From positions 62,001 through 126,000 of the forward strand of contig NZ_JBDLLU010000003.1 in NCBI RefSeq assembly GCF_039749495.1: a stretch of DNA of 64,000 nt, given 5' to 3'. The DNA comes from Dehalogenimonas sp. THU2 (GTDB lineage: Bacteria > Chloroflexota > Dehalococcoidia > Dehalococcoidales > Dehalococcoidaceae). Shown one piece after another: positions 45,105 to 53,753 of this stretch. Both the position numbers and the translations under genes were made by a program. The first letter of the stretch is position 1; every line of letters starts with the position of its first letter. Under the pieces are notes generated by a model. That model ran no database searches. It was not told where the DNA came from and was given only the letters and a program-made list of their open reading frames with translations.

Positions 45105-46046
45105 TCAGCTTAATTCCGATATCATCTCTCGGGTCAACCTTATTGCTTCCGGATGGCGCATGATGAGGATATCAGCGCCAGCCAACAGTAACAATGTTGC
45201 ACTCATCGCCTCCAGGGTAATGCCGCGCTCGCCGTCGTTCCCATAACTCGGGTCATCGGCTTCGACGGCCTTGGCTTCCTTGGATTTCCATGTTTCGCGG
45301 GCAATGTTGCAGATGAGCGGAAACTGCAACTTTTCATCCTGTTGGGTCAGGGCAGCCATGCGGATGCGCTCCATTACGGAATAGGCGTATTCGATCCCAT
45401 AACCGATGGAACTGACCGTCGGGTCCATGATGATATTTGATTCTTTTATGCCCAGATTGGACATCAGGATGTTAAGCTGCTTAGCCAGATTGATATCGAT
45501 GGGGCTGGAAGCGATAACGATATGGTTGTAAGCCATGGCTGTGGCACCGATTTTCTTGTAGTTACCTTCTTCCACCGGGCCCAGCGCCAATCGTCGGTCC
45601 TGGACGGCTTCAGCCACAGCCCGTAACACTTCGGTGTCTTTTTCGGGATTGGCCGTGCCCCAGATGACCAATGGAACGTCGATGGCGGCGGCCACTTTCT
45701 TTACCAGCTGGGCGGTCTCTTCCGCGCTACGATTAGTTCCGTTGGGGTCGGTGCTTTGTAGTTGCAGACAGATCATCTCGGCGCCGTATGATTCGACACA
45801 CTTCTTTGCCCAGGCAACAGGGTCTCCCAGCACGTCGGCAAAGGGCGCTATCGCTGCTTCCGGCCAATCATCCGGTGCTTCATCATAGACTTCCATGGCG
45901 ATGCGTGGAGTGTTTGGCATGTTGCCTTCGAACTTGTAGAACGGATAGCAGCTTTCTCCACCGACTTCAATGGATTTAGCGCCGTCACCCATCTGTATCT
46001 GATGAATACGGCCGTTATAGTTTAGATGAGGTATTTCAATGGGCAT
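45105..46046 (-). CDS. acsD: Corrinoid/iron-sulfur protein small subunit AcsD
   Basis: A TIM-barrel protein pairing with AcsC to hold the corrinoid. Segments IPHLNYNGRIHQIQMG, GGESCYPFYKFEGNMPNTPRIAMEV, LQLQSTDPNGTNRSAEETAQLV and DPTVSSIGYGIEYAYSVMERIR are family-typical. At 313 aa it is complete. The start is preceded by AGGAGGCG. A gap of 85 bases separates it from folD and 68 bases from acsB, with no terminator visible. Confidence 0.95.
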   Translation of the reverse strand: MPIEIPHLNYNGRIHQIQMGDGAKSIEVGGESCYPFYKFEGNMPNTPRIAMEVYDEAPDDWPEAAIAPFADVLGDPVAWAKKCVESYGAEMICLQLQSTDPNGTNRSAEETAQLVKKVAAAIDVPLVIWGTANPEKDTEVLRAVAEAVQDRRLALGPVEEGNYKKIGATAMAYNHIVIASSPIDINLAKQLNILMSNLGIKESNIIMDPTVSSIGYGIEYAYSVMERIRMAALTQQDEKLQFPLICNIARETWKSKEAKAVEADDPSYGNDGERGITLEAMSATLLLLAGADILIMRHPEAIRLTREMISELS

Positions 46047-46131
46047 GATTCGCCTCCTGTCGTTGATGCGCTCAGTTCATGAGCCGGGACCATTTGGATC
46101 TCATATTCCACAATGGACAATACACCCCTGA

Positions 46132-47019
46132 TCACTTCAGTCCATGGGCAAGTTTGGCGGCTTTGACCGTATTGGTCATCAGCATGACGATCGTCATAGG
46201 GCCGACACCGCCGGGTACCGGGGTGATGGCACCGGCGATTTCTCTAACATTATCAAAATCCACGTCTCCCGACAAGATACGCTTGCCGGCAGGGGTTTTT
46301 CCGATCTCATTGGTTCCCACATCGATGACTGTTGCACCCGGCTTGACCATGTCGGCAGTGATGAACTTCGGCTTGCCGATGGCGGCGATCAATATATCGG
46401 CACGGCGGGTATGGCTGGCGATGTCCCGGGTGGCACTATGGCATACCGTAACCGTGGAATTAGCACCGGCGGCTTTCTGCAATAAAATATTAGCCACAGG
46501 TTTCCCCACGATGTTGGAGCGGCCAACGATCACCACTTCCGCTCCCTCGGTCGGTACTCCGGCATGGATCAATAGTTCCTGGATGCCATGAGGTGTACAG
46601 GGCAGGAAGGTGGGTTGACCGATCACCATCCGCCCGACGCTTACCGGATGAAAACCATCCACGTCCTTATCCGGGCTGATAGCCGTCAAAACCCGGCCTT
46701 CGTCGATATGGCGGGGCAGTGGTACCTGGACCAGGATTCCATGGATTTTGGGATCAGAGTTTAATTGTCCTACCAGGTTTAGTAGTTCATTTTCCGATAC
46801 CGTACCCGGCAGGGGATAATTGGCTGAATAGAGTCCAAGCGCCTGACAGGCTTTGATCTTGGTGCTGACGTAAGTCTGGGACGCCGGGTCGTCGCCAACG
46901 ATGACCGTGGCCAATCCGGGCGTGAGGTCATATTTTTCTTTCAGATCGTCGATTTCTCTCTGGAGTTCCTCGCGGATCTGTTTTGCGATCTCGGTACCGC
47001 TTATTATCCGTGCTGTCAT
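46132..47019 (-). CDS. folD: Bifunctional methylene-THF dehydrogenase/methenyl-THF cyclohydrolase FolD
   Basis: FolD interconverts methylene-, methenyl- and formyl-tetrahydrofolate. Motifs YVSTKIKACQALG (catalytic Lys), ISPDKDVDGFHPVSVGRM and the nucleotide-binding GRSNIVGKPVANILLQ are intact. At 295 aa it is of normal length. It overlaps cooC by four bases. Together with Fhs it supplies the folate side of the acetyl-CoA pathway. The next enzyme, methylene-THF reductase MetF, is not encoded here. Confidence 0.96.
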   Translation of the reverse strand: MTARIISGTEIAKQIREELQREIDDLKEKYDLTPGLATVIVGDDPASQTYVSTKIKACQALGLYSANYPLPGTVSENELLNLVGQLNSDPKIHGILVQVPLPRHIDEGRVLTAISPDKDVDGFHPVSVGRMVIGQPTFLPCTPHGIQELLIHAGVPTEGAEVVIVGRSNIVGKPVANILLQKAAGANSTVTVCHSATRDIASHTRRADILIAAIGKPKFITADMVKPGATVIDVGTNEIGKTPAGKRILSGDVDFDNVREIAGAITPVPGGVGPMTIVMLMTNTVKAAKLAHGLK

Positions 47020-47795
47020 GTTTTTACCTCATTCAATTTGTGAAGCCGGAGATTTTGCATCAGTCTATCGATTGCCCGTACTGCTGCCGAATCATCGGGC
47101 ATTTCGAGTAATGAGTGTTGATGCAAGTCGTATTCCATGATGAGTTCATCGGTGGGTACTACCACAGTGGGCGAGATCCCCAATCGGTCCATTTCAGCTT
47201 CCACCAGTGGGTCGATTTCTGCCGGAGCCTGGTTTATTACGACCCACTTCCGTTTAATGTTCAAGTCTAATTCTTGCACCAGCTGCATAACCGTGGCGAT
47301 GGTACGCACTCCTTTTATCGAGTGGTTGGATACGATTATGAGTTCATCGACGTTCCCTGTCGTGCCGCGGGAGAGATGTTCCAGTCCGGCTTCATTGTCC
47401 ATGACCATGTACTGGTAATTCGGCGTCAACTTATCGATGAAATCTTTCAAGACGTTATTTGGAAAACAGTAGCACCCGGCGCCTTCCCCCCGCCCCATGG
47501 TGATGAGGTCAACGCCCCGGCTTTCGACGATCGCCTCACTGAACTTGATATTGAGGTAAGCGTCCTTGGACATTCCGGATGGGATAGTGATCTTATTTTC
47601 GTTGAACCCGGCCAGCACCGATCCAATCGTTCTCTCGATATCAAGGCCCAATCCAAGTCCCAGGTTAGCAGCCGGATCGGCGTCAACCGCCAGAACCGGT
47701 GCACCGCCGTGTTTGACCAGGTATCGAATGATCAAACCGGCGATCGACGTTTTACCGGTACCGCCTTTACCGGCCATTGCAATGGTAACTGTCAT
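47016..47795 (-). CDS. cooC: CooC/AcsF-type nickel-insertion ATPase
   Basis: A MinD-like ATPase with deviant Walker A AGKGGTGKTS (residues about 8-17) and a CXC nickel-binding motif in GAGCYCFPNNVL. It matures nickel sites of CO dehydrogenase or acetyl-CoA synthase. No CO dehydrogenase gene is nearby, so AcsB is its probable client. VMDNEAGLEHLSRGTTGNVD and VINQAPAEID are further family segments. At 259 aa it is complete, with four-base overlaps to both folD and the upstream activator gene. Confidence 0.93.
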   Translation of the reverse strand: MTVTIAMAGKGGTGKTSIAGLIIRYLVKHGGAPVLAVDADPAANLGLGLGLDIERTIGSVLAGFNENKITIPSGMSKDAYLNIKFSEAIVESRGVDLITMGRGEGAGCYCFPNNVLKDFIDKLTPNYQYMVMDNEAGLEHLSRGTTGNVDELIIVSNHSIKGVRTIATVMQLVQELDLNIKRKWVVINQAPAEIDPLVEAEMDRLGISPTVVVPTDELIMEYDLHQHSLLEMPDDSAAVRAIDRLMQNLRLHKLNEVKT

Positions 47796-49720
47796 CGGGA
47801 ACCCTTATTGGATGGCATTGCCTGGCGGGTGACACCGGGGAAAAGAGCGGCATCGGTGTGGGGCAAGAACATTGAAGCGATATAATTATCCATGAAGGAG
47901 GCATTCTCGGAGAGTTCGATATTGGTCACCAGTTTGGCGACAAGCTTGCCAGCCTCAACAAGGTCGGTGGAGAAGCTGCAAAGCCGTGCCCCCAATAATG
48001 AACCGTTGCCTACAAATACAAATCTATCTCGGCATATGTCCGGCAGAAGGCCGACGGTCACCGCGTCTTCTATATCCAGGTGACTGCCGAAAGTCCCGGC
48101 GATAACCACCTTGTCCAGTTGTTCGAAGGTCATATCGACACTCGCTAAAAGCGTCTGGTATCCGGCGTACATCGCCGCTTTGGCGCGTATGAGGTTATCG
48201 ATATCCACCTCGGTCAGCACGATATCCTTGCCGGTGCCGGTCTCGTGTGCCTCGACGACCAGATACTCATATCCATCGGTGCCGGGCCGAACCCGTTCGG
48301 ATACCTCGGGCTGGAATTTCCCTCGTTGATCGATGACACCGGCGGTAAAGAGTCCGGCGACGATGCTTATCAGGCCGGCGCCGCAGATGCCGCGCGGTTT
48401 TTCGCCCCCGATAGCCGTGACCACCGGGCCTCCGCTTCGGGTGCCGATCTTGAACGTCTCGATCGCGCCGCTGGTCGCCAGCATGCCGTGGCGGATGCCC
48501 CCACCCTCGAAGGCAGGACCGGCTGAACATGACGCGCTGACCATCCACTCGGAGTTGCCGACGACCGTTTCGCCGTTGGTGCCGATATCAATATATAGCA
48601 CCGTTTCCTGTCGCTGAAATATTCCGGTGCCGACCAACCCGGAGACGATATCTCCACCGATGTAACTTGCTACTGAAGGAACGACGTATAGTGGTACTCC
48701 CGCGCCGACCAATAGCCCGATGTCCCCGGAAGGGAGAGCCGGAAGGTCGGCTGCGGTCGGCACATACGGCGCCAGTCTCAAATGCTTTGGATCGAGACCC
48801 AGTAATAAGTGGACCATCGTAGTGTTGGCCGCCACGGTGACGTGAGCGATATCCGATCCATCGATACCCGCTCGCCCGGTCATTTCGTTGATAAGTTTGT
48901 TGAGTGTGGTTACGACCGCCCGCTGCAGTGTTTCCAGCCCCCCGGGTTTTCCCGCGTAGGCGATGCGGCTGATGACATCATCCCCGTAGGAGCGTTGCCC
49001 ATTGTATTCCACCCCTTGGGCCAGGACTCTACCCTCGGTTAAATCGAGAACTTCCCCGCGTACGCCAGTGGTGCCGATATCGAAGGCCAATCCATACATG
49101 TGTGATCGTGTGTCGCCCGGTTCGATATCTGTCAAACGGAGACCACCCGGTTCTTTCAATACCGTGAGAGTCACTCTCCAATTCCCGCCCCGGAGCGAAG
49201 CGGCGATTTTCTTCAGCAGAATGATATTAAGACGGGCGTTTTGGATCCCGTGGGATTCCAATTCACGTTCGATGCGCGTCAGGTCGCTGGAATTATCCTT
49301 CAGGCTGGGCTGCGGAAGCTCCACCAGGAGTTTGAATACAGGAGGAGAGAAGCGCCAGTTGGTGGCGGCTAAGGTTTCTTCACTGGTGACCAGGGATCTT
49401 AAGTGACCTTCCGAGACCGGAGCGCGGCTTTCCGGTGGCACTTCAACGATCAGATCGCTCATTACCCGGCACCGGCAGGCCAGACGGAATCCGGATGATA
49501 TTTCGTCGTTGCACAGTTGCAGCGATGGCGGGCTTTCGACCTCACCCTTGATAATTTTCACTTTGCAGGTGCCGCACACGCCGTCCCCTCCGCAGGATGC
49601 AGTGATGCCGACGCCGGCGCGGCGCGCCAGTTCCAACAGGTTTTCGCCGCAGTTGGCTTCGACCGTGATTCCGTACGGCTGAAAGGCCACCTGGTATTTG
49701 TCGCTGATTTGCTGGTTCAT
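47792..49720 (-). CDS. RACo-like reductive activator of the corrinoid/iron-sulfur protein (DUF4445)
   Basis: An N-terminal [2Fe-2S] ferredoxin domain (CGENLLELARR, SCGGDGVCGTC and LACRCR) is joined to an ASKHA ATPase domain (YGLAFDIGTTGVRGEVLDL near residue 230, then VLYIDIGTNGETVV and VIAGTFGSHLDIEDAVTVGLLPD). These proteins use ATP to push electrons onto inactive cob(II)amide in AcsCD. At 642 aa it is of family length. It is translationally coupled to cooC by a four-base overlap and follows fhs by 17 bases. Confidence 0.92.
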   Translation of the reverse strand: MNQQISDKYQVAFQPYGITVEANCGENLLELARRAGVGITASCGGDGVCGTCKVKIIKGEVESPPSLQLCNDEISSGFRLACRCRVMSDLIVEVPPESRAPVSEGHLRSLVTSEETLAATNWRFSPPVFKLLVELPQPSLKDNSSDLTRIERELESHGIQNARLNIILLKKIAASLRGGNWRVTLTVLKEPGGLRLTDIEPGDTRSHMYGLAFDIGTTGVRGEVLDLTEGRVLAQGVEYNGQRSYGDDVISRIAYAGKPGGLETLQRAVVTTLNKLINEMTGRAGIDGSDIAHVTVAANTTMVHLLLGLDPKHLRLAPYVPTAADLPALPSGDIGLLVGAGVPLYVVPSVASYIGGDIVSGLVGTGIFQRQETVLYIDIGTNGETVVGNSEWMVSASCSAGPAFEGGGIRHGMLATSGAIETFKIGTRSGGPVVTAIGGEKPRGICGAGLISIVAGLFTAGVIDQRGKFQPEVSERVRPGTDGYEYLVVEAHETGTGKDIVLTEVDIDNLIRAKAAMYAGYQTLLASVDMTFEQLDKVVIAGTFGSHLDIEDAVTVGLLPDICRDRFVFVGNGSLLGARLCSFSTDLVEAGKLVAKLVTNIELSENASFMDNYIASMFLPHTDAALFPGVTRQAMPSNKGSR

Positions 49721-49737
49721 ATCATCATGCTGCCTGA

Positions 49738-51504
49738 TTAAAACAATCCCTTCACTTTTCCCGTCTCCACATCGACATCGATGCGCCGAAAAGCCGGGTC
49801 TGACGATGTACCTGGCATAAGCTTGATATCCCCAGCCACCGGCACGATGAATCCGGCGCCGTTATATACCAGGATATCACGGATCGGCAGCGTCCAGCCT
49901 TCGGGGCGCCCTTTGAGCGCAGGGTCATGCGACAGTGACAAGTGCGTTTTCACCATGCAGGTGGCAAAATGAGCCTTAGTTGGGTCGGCCTCGATCGTCT
50001 GGGCTTTGGACAAAGCGTCCGGCGTGTAACTTACGCCATCCGCTCCATACACTTCTTTCGCGATTTTATCTATGCGCGCCCTGAGCGGCAGATTGTCCTC
50101 GTAGAGCAGTTTAAAGTCATTGGCCTCTTCGCAGGCGTCGATGACAGCGTCGGCCAGTTCCAACGCGCCTTCTCCGCCGTTCAACCAGTGACGTGAAACC
50201 GCGGCACGGGCGCCTGCTGCCTCTGCAGCACGCTTTACGATACTGATCTCCTCCGGAGAGTCGGTATGGAAATGGTTGATGCACACCACGGGGTTCATCC
50301 CGGACTTTTTGACCGTTTCGATATGGGCGATGAGATTCAACAGGCCTTTTTCGACCAGACCCGGATTGGGATCGGTATAGGCGGCGTCCAGTGGTTTACC
50401 GGGGGTTACCCTTGGCCCGCCGCCGTGCATCTTCAAGGCGCGTATCGTGGCGACAATAACGGCGCAGTTGGGTTTCAGCCCGCTCACCCGGCACTTGATG
50501 TTCCAGAACTTCTCGAAACCGATGTCGGCGCCAAAACCGCTTTCGGTGACGTGGTAATCTGATAATTTCAAAGCCACCTGATCAGCCACGATCGAAGATT
50601 GGCCGACAGCGATGTTGGCGAAAGGTCCGGCATGCACCATCACCGGCTGTCCCTCGATACTTTGCAGTAGATTAGGATTGGAGGCTCTCACCAGCCACGC
50701 GGTCATAGCCCCGTCCACTTCAAGGTCCTTGGTGGTCACCGGGTTGCCCTGCCGGTCATAGGCTACCACTATCCGGGAGATACGTTCTCTCAGATCGCGG
50801 AGGCTGGTGAAGACGGCCATGATGGCCATGACCTCGGAACTGACGGAAATGGCGAACCCGCTACGCATCATGAAGCCGTCGGTTTTACCGCCCAGCCCGA
50901 TGATTATATCTCTCAGAGACTGGGCGCAGAAATCCATCACCCAGCGCATGGGTACGTTGTGGGGGTCGATATTCAATCGCTTGAGGTTGCGTTTGCCTAA
51001 AAACTCATCGGTGTTGATGGCCTCATGCTGCAAGCGGGCGGTCAAGGCCACCATCGCCAGGTTGTGGGCATTGGTAATAGCGTCGATATCGCCGGTCAAG
51101 CCAAGTGAAAAAGGCGTCAAGGGGATGCACTGTGACAACCCGCCACCGGCCGCACTGCCCTTGATGTTGAAAGTTGGTCCGCCGGAAGGCTGGCGGATAG
51201 CGCCGGAGACATTACCTTTGCGTTTGGCCAGACCCTGCACCAGGCCCATGGTCGTGGTGCTTTTACCTTCACCCAGTGGTGTGGGGGTGATGGCGGTAAC
51301 GTCGATATACCTGCCGTTGGGCTGGTCTTTGAGCCTGGCGGTAACCGCTGAGTAGTCCACCTTACCCAGGTGATGGCCGTAAGGCAGGAGTTCCTCATCA
51401 AGGATGCCCCATTCCGCAGCCAGCCGGTTAACCGGTTTCATGGTTTTTTCAGCTTCCTCGGCAATCTGCCAGTCCTTGAGCCTGGTCGGATCAAGTTTGA
51501 CCAA
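49738..51504 (-). CDS. fhs: Formate-tetrahydrofolate ligase
   Basis: Fhs condenses formate with tetrahydrofolate using ATP. The P-loop region is [18 protein letters not shown] (residues about 66-83), followed by the conserved [20 protein letters not shown] and the [10 protein letters not shown] segment. At 588 aa it is slightly longer than the usual 557-560 aa. The start is TTG at 51504, with AAAGGAG nine bases upstream. It is the first gene of the leftward acs series. The 207-base gap upstream is shared with a divergent gene; on the minus side only a weak TATATT box is visible. Confidence 0.96.
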   Translation of the reverse strand: MVKLDPTRLKDWQIAEEAEKTMKPVNRLAAEWGILDEELLPYGHHLGKVDYSAVTARLKDQPNGRYIDVTAITPTPLGEGKSTTTMGLVQGLAKRKGNVSGAIRQPSGGPTFNIKGSAAGGGLSQCIPLTPFSLGLTGDIDAITNAHNLAMVALTARLQHEAINTDEFLGKRNLKRLNIDPHNVPMRWVMDFCAQSLRDIIIGLGGKTDGFMMRSGFAISVSSEVMAIMAVFTSLRDLRERISRIVVAYDRQGNPVTTKDLEVDGAMTAWLVRASNPNLLQSIEGQPVMVHAGPFANIAVGQSSIVADQVALKLSDYHVTESGFGADIGFEKFWNIKCRVSGLKPNCAVIVATIRALKMHGGGPRVTPGKPLDAAYTDPNPGLVEKGLLNLIAHIETVKKSGMNPVVCINHFHTDSPEEISIVKRAAEAAGARAAVSRHWLNGGEGALELADAVIDACEEANDFKLLYEDNLPLRARIDKIAKEVYGADGVSYTPDALSKAQTIEADPTKAHFATCMVKTHLSLSHDPALKGRPEGWTLPIRDILVYNGAGFIVPVAGDIKLMPGTSSDPAFRRIDVDVETGKVKGLF

Positions 51505-51641
51505 TCGGGAAGTCTCCTTTCTCCGGGCGGTCCATCACCCGCGAATGCCGGTACCCCTAAAATATACTCTTTTTAGGCACTGGAGCGCACCTTATGCTAA
51601 GCTGCGGCGCTTTCCAAACGCGACTGCACTAGATTGTATTC

Positions 51642-51650
51642 TGGTATACT
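51642..51650 (+). promoter_or_regulatory. Extended -10 box (TGGTATACT) for the 51712 gene
   Basis: TGGTATACT lies about 62 bases before the ATG. A weak -35 (GACTGC) is 17 bases upstream. Confidence 0.4.
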
Positions 51651-51711
51651 GAGAATAGGTGGCAGGCAGAATCACAATATCTACCCGGGATAGGACTCGA
51701 CTGAGCAACAT

Positions 51712-52257
51712 ATGCATCACTCCTTACCGTTTTACGGCCGTTACCAGAACCGTTTCTTGAAAGCCTATATGACGCTGGCTCCGTTTACCCGGTTGCCGCT
51801 TCTGGGCAAGCTTGTGCGCCGTTTGGCCAACAATTATGCCCGGAGCCAGCATGGAGGTTTCGCCCTGAATTCGGGGGAAGCCGCAGCTATCGTCGATGCC
51901 TCAGACTGGGTTGCAATCGGGGAGTGCGCCTGCCGCAAGGTATTTCATAATTGCGATAACCCGATCGAAGCAGAGATTGTGGTCGGATTCGGCAGAGAAG
52001 TGTATTCCGATGCCGAGCACAACTTCAGGGAAGTCTCTAAGGATGAGGCTAAGGCATTACTACTTCGGTGCAAGGACGCTAACCTCATGTCCATCATGAT
52101 GCAATGCCGCGGTCATTACTATGCCATATGCAATTGCTGCCACTGTTGCTGTGTGCCATACCGGCTGAAACGCCGCTACGGCATAGAATACGCCATCATC
52201 CGGGACGAGAATATCGTCGAGAGCTTCAAACACCAGATGTCTGAGCATCAAGACTAA
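51712..52257 (+). CDS. Cys-rich predicted Fe-S protein (181 aa)
   Basis: Two cysteine regions are visible: IGECACRKVFHNC (residues about 68-80) and the dense CNCCHCCC (about 140-147). Proteins with a CxCR...C half followed by CNCCxCCC occur among ferredoxin-like Fe-S proteins of anaerobes, with no assigned reaction. A basic N-terminus with LPLLGKLVRRLANNYARSQHGG comes first. No signal peptide is evident. The ribosome-binding site is poor. It diverges from fhs, so a role near C1 metabolism is possible but only positional inference. Confidence 0.7.
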   Translation: MHHSLPFYGRYQNRFLKAYMTLAPFTRLPLLGKLVRRLANNYARSQHGGFALNSGEAAAIVDASDWVAIGECACRKVFHNCDNPIEAEIVVGFGREVYSDAEHNFREVSKDEAKALLLRCKDANLMSIMMQCRGHYYAICNCCHCCCVPYRLKRRYGIEYAIIRDENIVESFKHQMSEHQD

Positions 52258-52280
52258 GCGATACGTTCAGTGTCGCCGCA

Positions 52281-52289
52281 TGCTATAAT
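52281..52289 (+). promoter_or_regulatory. Extended -10 promoter (TGCTATAAT) for PAP2-like gene
   Basis: TGCTATAAT ends 31 bases before the TTG start at 52321. No convincing -35 box. Confidence 0.55.
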
Positions 52290-52320
52290 ACGGCCACTTT
52301 AGAGAAGCGAGTCGGGTTTA

Positions 52321-52908
52321 TTGACCAAACTAAAGCTGGCTAACTACATATCGGATGGGCTGAACCCTTTGGTCCTCGGCCTCGTTATATTAGCCAATGT
52401 AGCGTTTACCGCGGCAGCTGATGCCGCTCAGGCCTTCGGTTGGTTCCTGCTCGTAACCGGGCTGGTGTTCCTGCCGGTTCTCTTGATCGCTATGTTCTTT
52501 GTCAGAACCGGCCGCATGGACGCGCTGTTCTCCAACCGCAGGCACCAGCGCCATCGGATCTATGTCATTGGGTTGTTCTTTGCTGTGCTGACCATGCTCG
52601 TGCTCAACTGGCTCAACGCGCCGGTGGAAATCGTGGCTACGCTGGTAACCGGCATTGTAACGGTAGTAACCTTCGCCGCGGTCAACCTTTGGTGGAAGAT
52701 CAGCGTCCATACCTCCACGGTATCTGCGCTGGCGGTTATCCTGCTCGTGCTCTATGGCTGGTGGGCGGTGCCTTCATTGGTACTGGTACCCATGATGGGC
52801 TGGTCGAGGATCGTACTGGCACAACATACACTTGGGCAGGTCGTCGCCGGGGCGCTGGTATCGGCGATTATCGTGATAGCCGTATTCTTTCAATACGGCG
52901 TCATCTAA
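52321..52908 (+). CDS. PAP2-like membrane phosphatase family protein
   Basis: A 195-aa protein with six hydrophobic segments. The C-terminal half has KISVHTST and GWSRIVLAQHTLGQVVAGAL, which correspond to the SGH and SRxxxxxHxxxD signatures of type-2 phosphatidic acid phosphatases. The final Asp of the last signature is replaced (HTLGQVVAG has Gln), so catalysis may be altered. Substrate could be a polyprenyl or phospholipid phosphate. The TTG start is preceded by GAGAAGCGAG. It is probably monocistronic. Confidence 0.75.
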   Translation: MTKLKLANYISDGLNPLVLGLVILANVAFTAAADAAQAFGWFLLVTGLVFLPVLLIAMFFVRTGRMDALFSNRRHQRHRIYVIGLFFAVLTMLVLNWLNAPVEIVATLVTGIVTVVTFAAVNLWWKISVHTSTVSALAVILLVLYGWWAVPSLVLVPMMGWSRIVLAQHTLGQVVAGALVSAIIVIAVFFQYGVI

Positions 52909-52958
52909 CCGCGGTTCGTCAACCACATTTTCCTGGAATGAGACCTGCTGCTGTGCGG

Positions 52959-53066
52959 TTATTTTTTTGCGCGTTTGGAAAGCCCCTTCGCGATGCCGAA
53001 GATCAAAGCCCCGCCAAGGATGACAATTACGCTGAATATGATGGTGCCGATCGTTTCTTCCGACAC
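52959..53066 (-). CDS. 35-aa single-helix membrane protein
   Basis: A short gene with good signals. GAGGAG lies seven bases before a GTG start, and an extended -10 box (TGCTATACT) lies about 48 bases upstream. The protein reads MSEETIGTIIFSVIVILG for the first part: a short acidic N-terminus, one hydrophobic helix (residues about 6-25) and a basic tail ending KRAKK, so the tail should face the cytoplasm. No family is recognised. It sits alone between the PAP2-like gene (convergent) and the tRNA cluster. Confidence 0.65.
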   Translation of the reverse strand: MSEETIGTIIFSVIVILGGALIFGIAKGLSKRAKK

Positions 53067-53113
53067 GATGTTTCTCCTCAGCGATCCTAAGGGATCGACG
53101 CGCTAATGGAGCA

Positions 53114-53122
53114 AGTATAGCA
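53114..53122 (-). promoter_or_regulatory. Extended -10 box (TGCTATACT) for the 35-aa protein gene
   Basis: On the minus strand TGCTATACT stands 47 bases before the GTG. A small CGATCC/GGATCG hairpin lies between. Confidence 0.5.
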
Positions 53123-53268
53123 CCACCGATCTACCGGTGGAAGTAAATAAAACGGTACCAAAGGAAAATAAGCCTGATTAACGAACAAGTCGAGCCGAAA
53201 CGGAGTTATCGCTGAACGAACGATGGAGAAGATATTGGTTGGGGGTGGTGAAAATGCCCGGAAGAAAA

Positions 53269-53343
53269 TGGCTCCCGAGGAAGGATTCGAACCTTCGACC
53301 AATCGGTTAACAGCCGACCGCTCTACCACTGAGCTACTCGGGA
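53269..53343 (-). tRNA. tRNA-Asn (GTT)
   Basis: Acceptor arms TCCCGAG and CTCGGGA pair perfectly, the T-loop reads GGTTCGAATCC, the anticodon is GTT in CTGTTAA, and CCA is encoded. Last gene of a four-tRNA cluster. Confidence 0.95.
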
Positions 53344-53352
53344 ACGTGAATA

Positions 53353-53426
53353 TGGCTGCCGAGCCAGGGCTCGAACCTGGGCAAAAGGATTCAAAGTCCT
53401 TCGTGCTACCACTACACAACTCGGCA
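53353..53426 (-). tRNA. tRNA-Gln (TTG)
   Basis: Acceptor arms TGCCGAG/CTCGGCA, T-loop GGTTCGAGCCC, anticodon TTG in CTTTGAA and an encoded CCA. Nine bases separate it from tRNA-Asn. Confidence 0.95.
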
Positions 53427-53449
53427 ACGGCTTCTGTCCTGGTAGAAGC

Positions 53450-53537
53450 TGGTGCCGGAGGTCGGACTCGAACCGACACAGAGGGTGCCCCCTAGCAGTG
53501 TTTGAGACTGCCGCGTCTACCATTCCGCCACTCCGGC
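53450..53537 (-). tRNA. tRNA-Leu (CAA)
   Basis: Acceptor arms GCCGGAG/CTCCGGC, a long variable arm (GCTAGGGGGCACCCTCTGTG region) typical of class II tRNA, anticodon CAA in CTCAAAC and an encoded CCA. Confidence 0.95.
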
Positions 53538-53570
53538 TCGTCCTAAAGCCGAATATTTTAAAGAACAAGT

Positions 53571-53646
53571 TGGTGCCGAGACCCAGACTTGAACTGGGGA
53601 CACGTGGATTTTCAGTCCACTGCTCTACCGACTGAGCTATCTCGGC
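53571..53646 (-). tRNA. tRNA-Phe (GAA)
   Basis: Acceptor arms GCCGAGA/TCTCGGC, D-loop AGCTCAGTCGGTAGAGC, anticodon GAA in CTGAAAA, T-loop GTTCAAGTC and an encoded CCA. First gene of the cluster. Confidence 0.95.
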
Positions 53647-53662
53647 GCTGACAACGCATGAT

Positions 53663-53691
53663 ATTGTAGCCGGTCCGTCATGTCCGGTCAA
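53663..53691 (-). promoter_or_regulatory. Promoter of the Phe-Leu-Gln-Asn tRNA cluster
   Basis: On the minus strand TTGACC, a 17-base spacer and TACAAT end 16 bases before the first tRNA base. Confidence 0.8.
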
Positions 53692-53753
53692 GCAGAACGC
53701 GGTTTGGAGGCATCGTTAGCCCGGTAATGATGACCAGCTTGCTGCCGGATGGG

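Noticed and set aside
53087-53691. Minus-strand open frames of 120-130 aa
   Set aside because: They run through the four tRNA genes and are artefacts of tRNA sequence.
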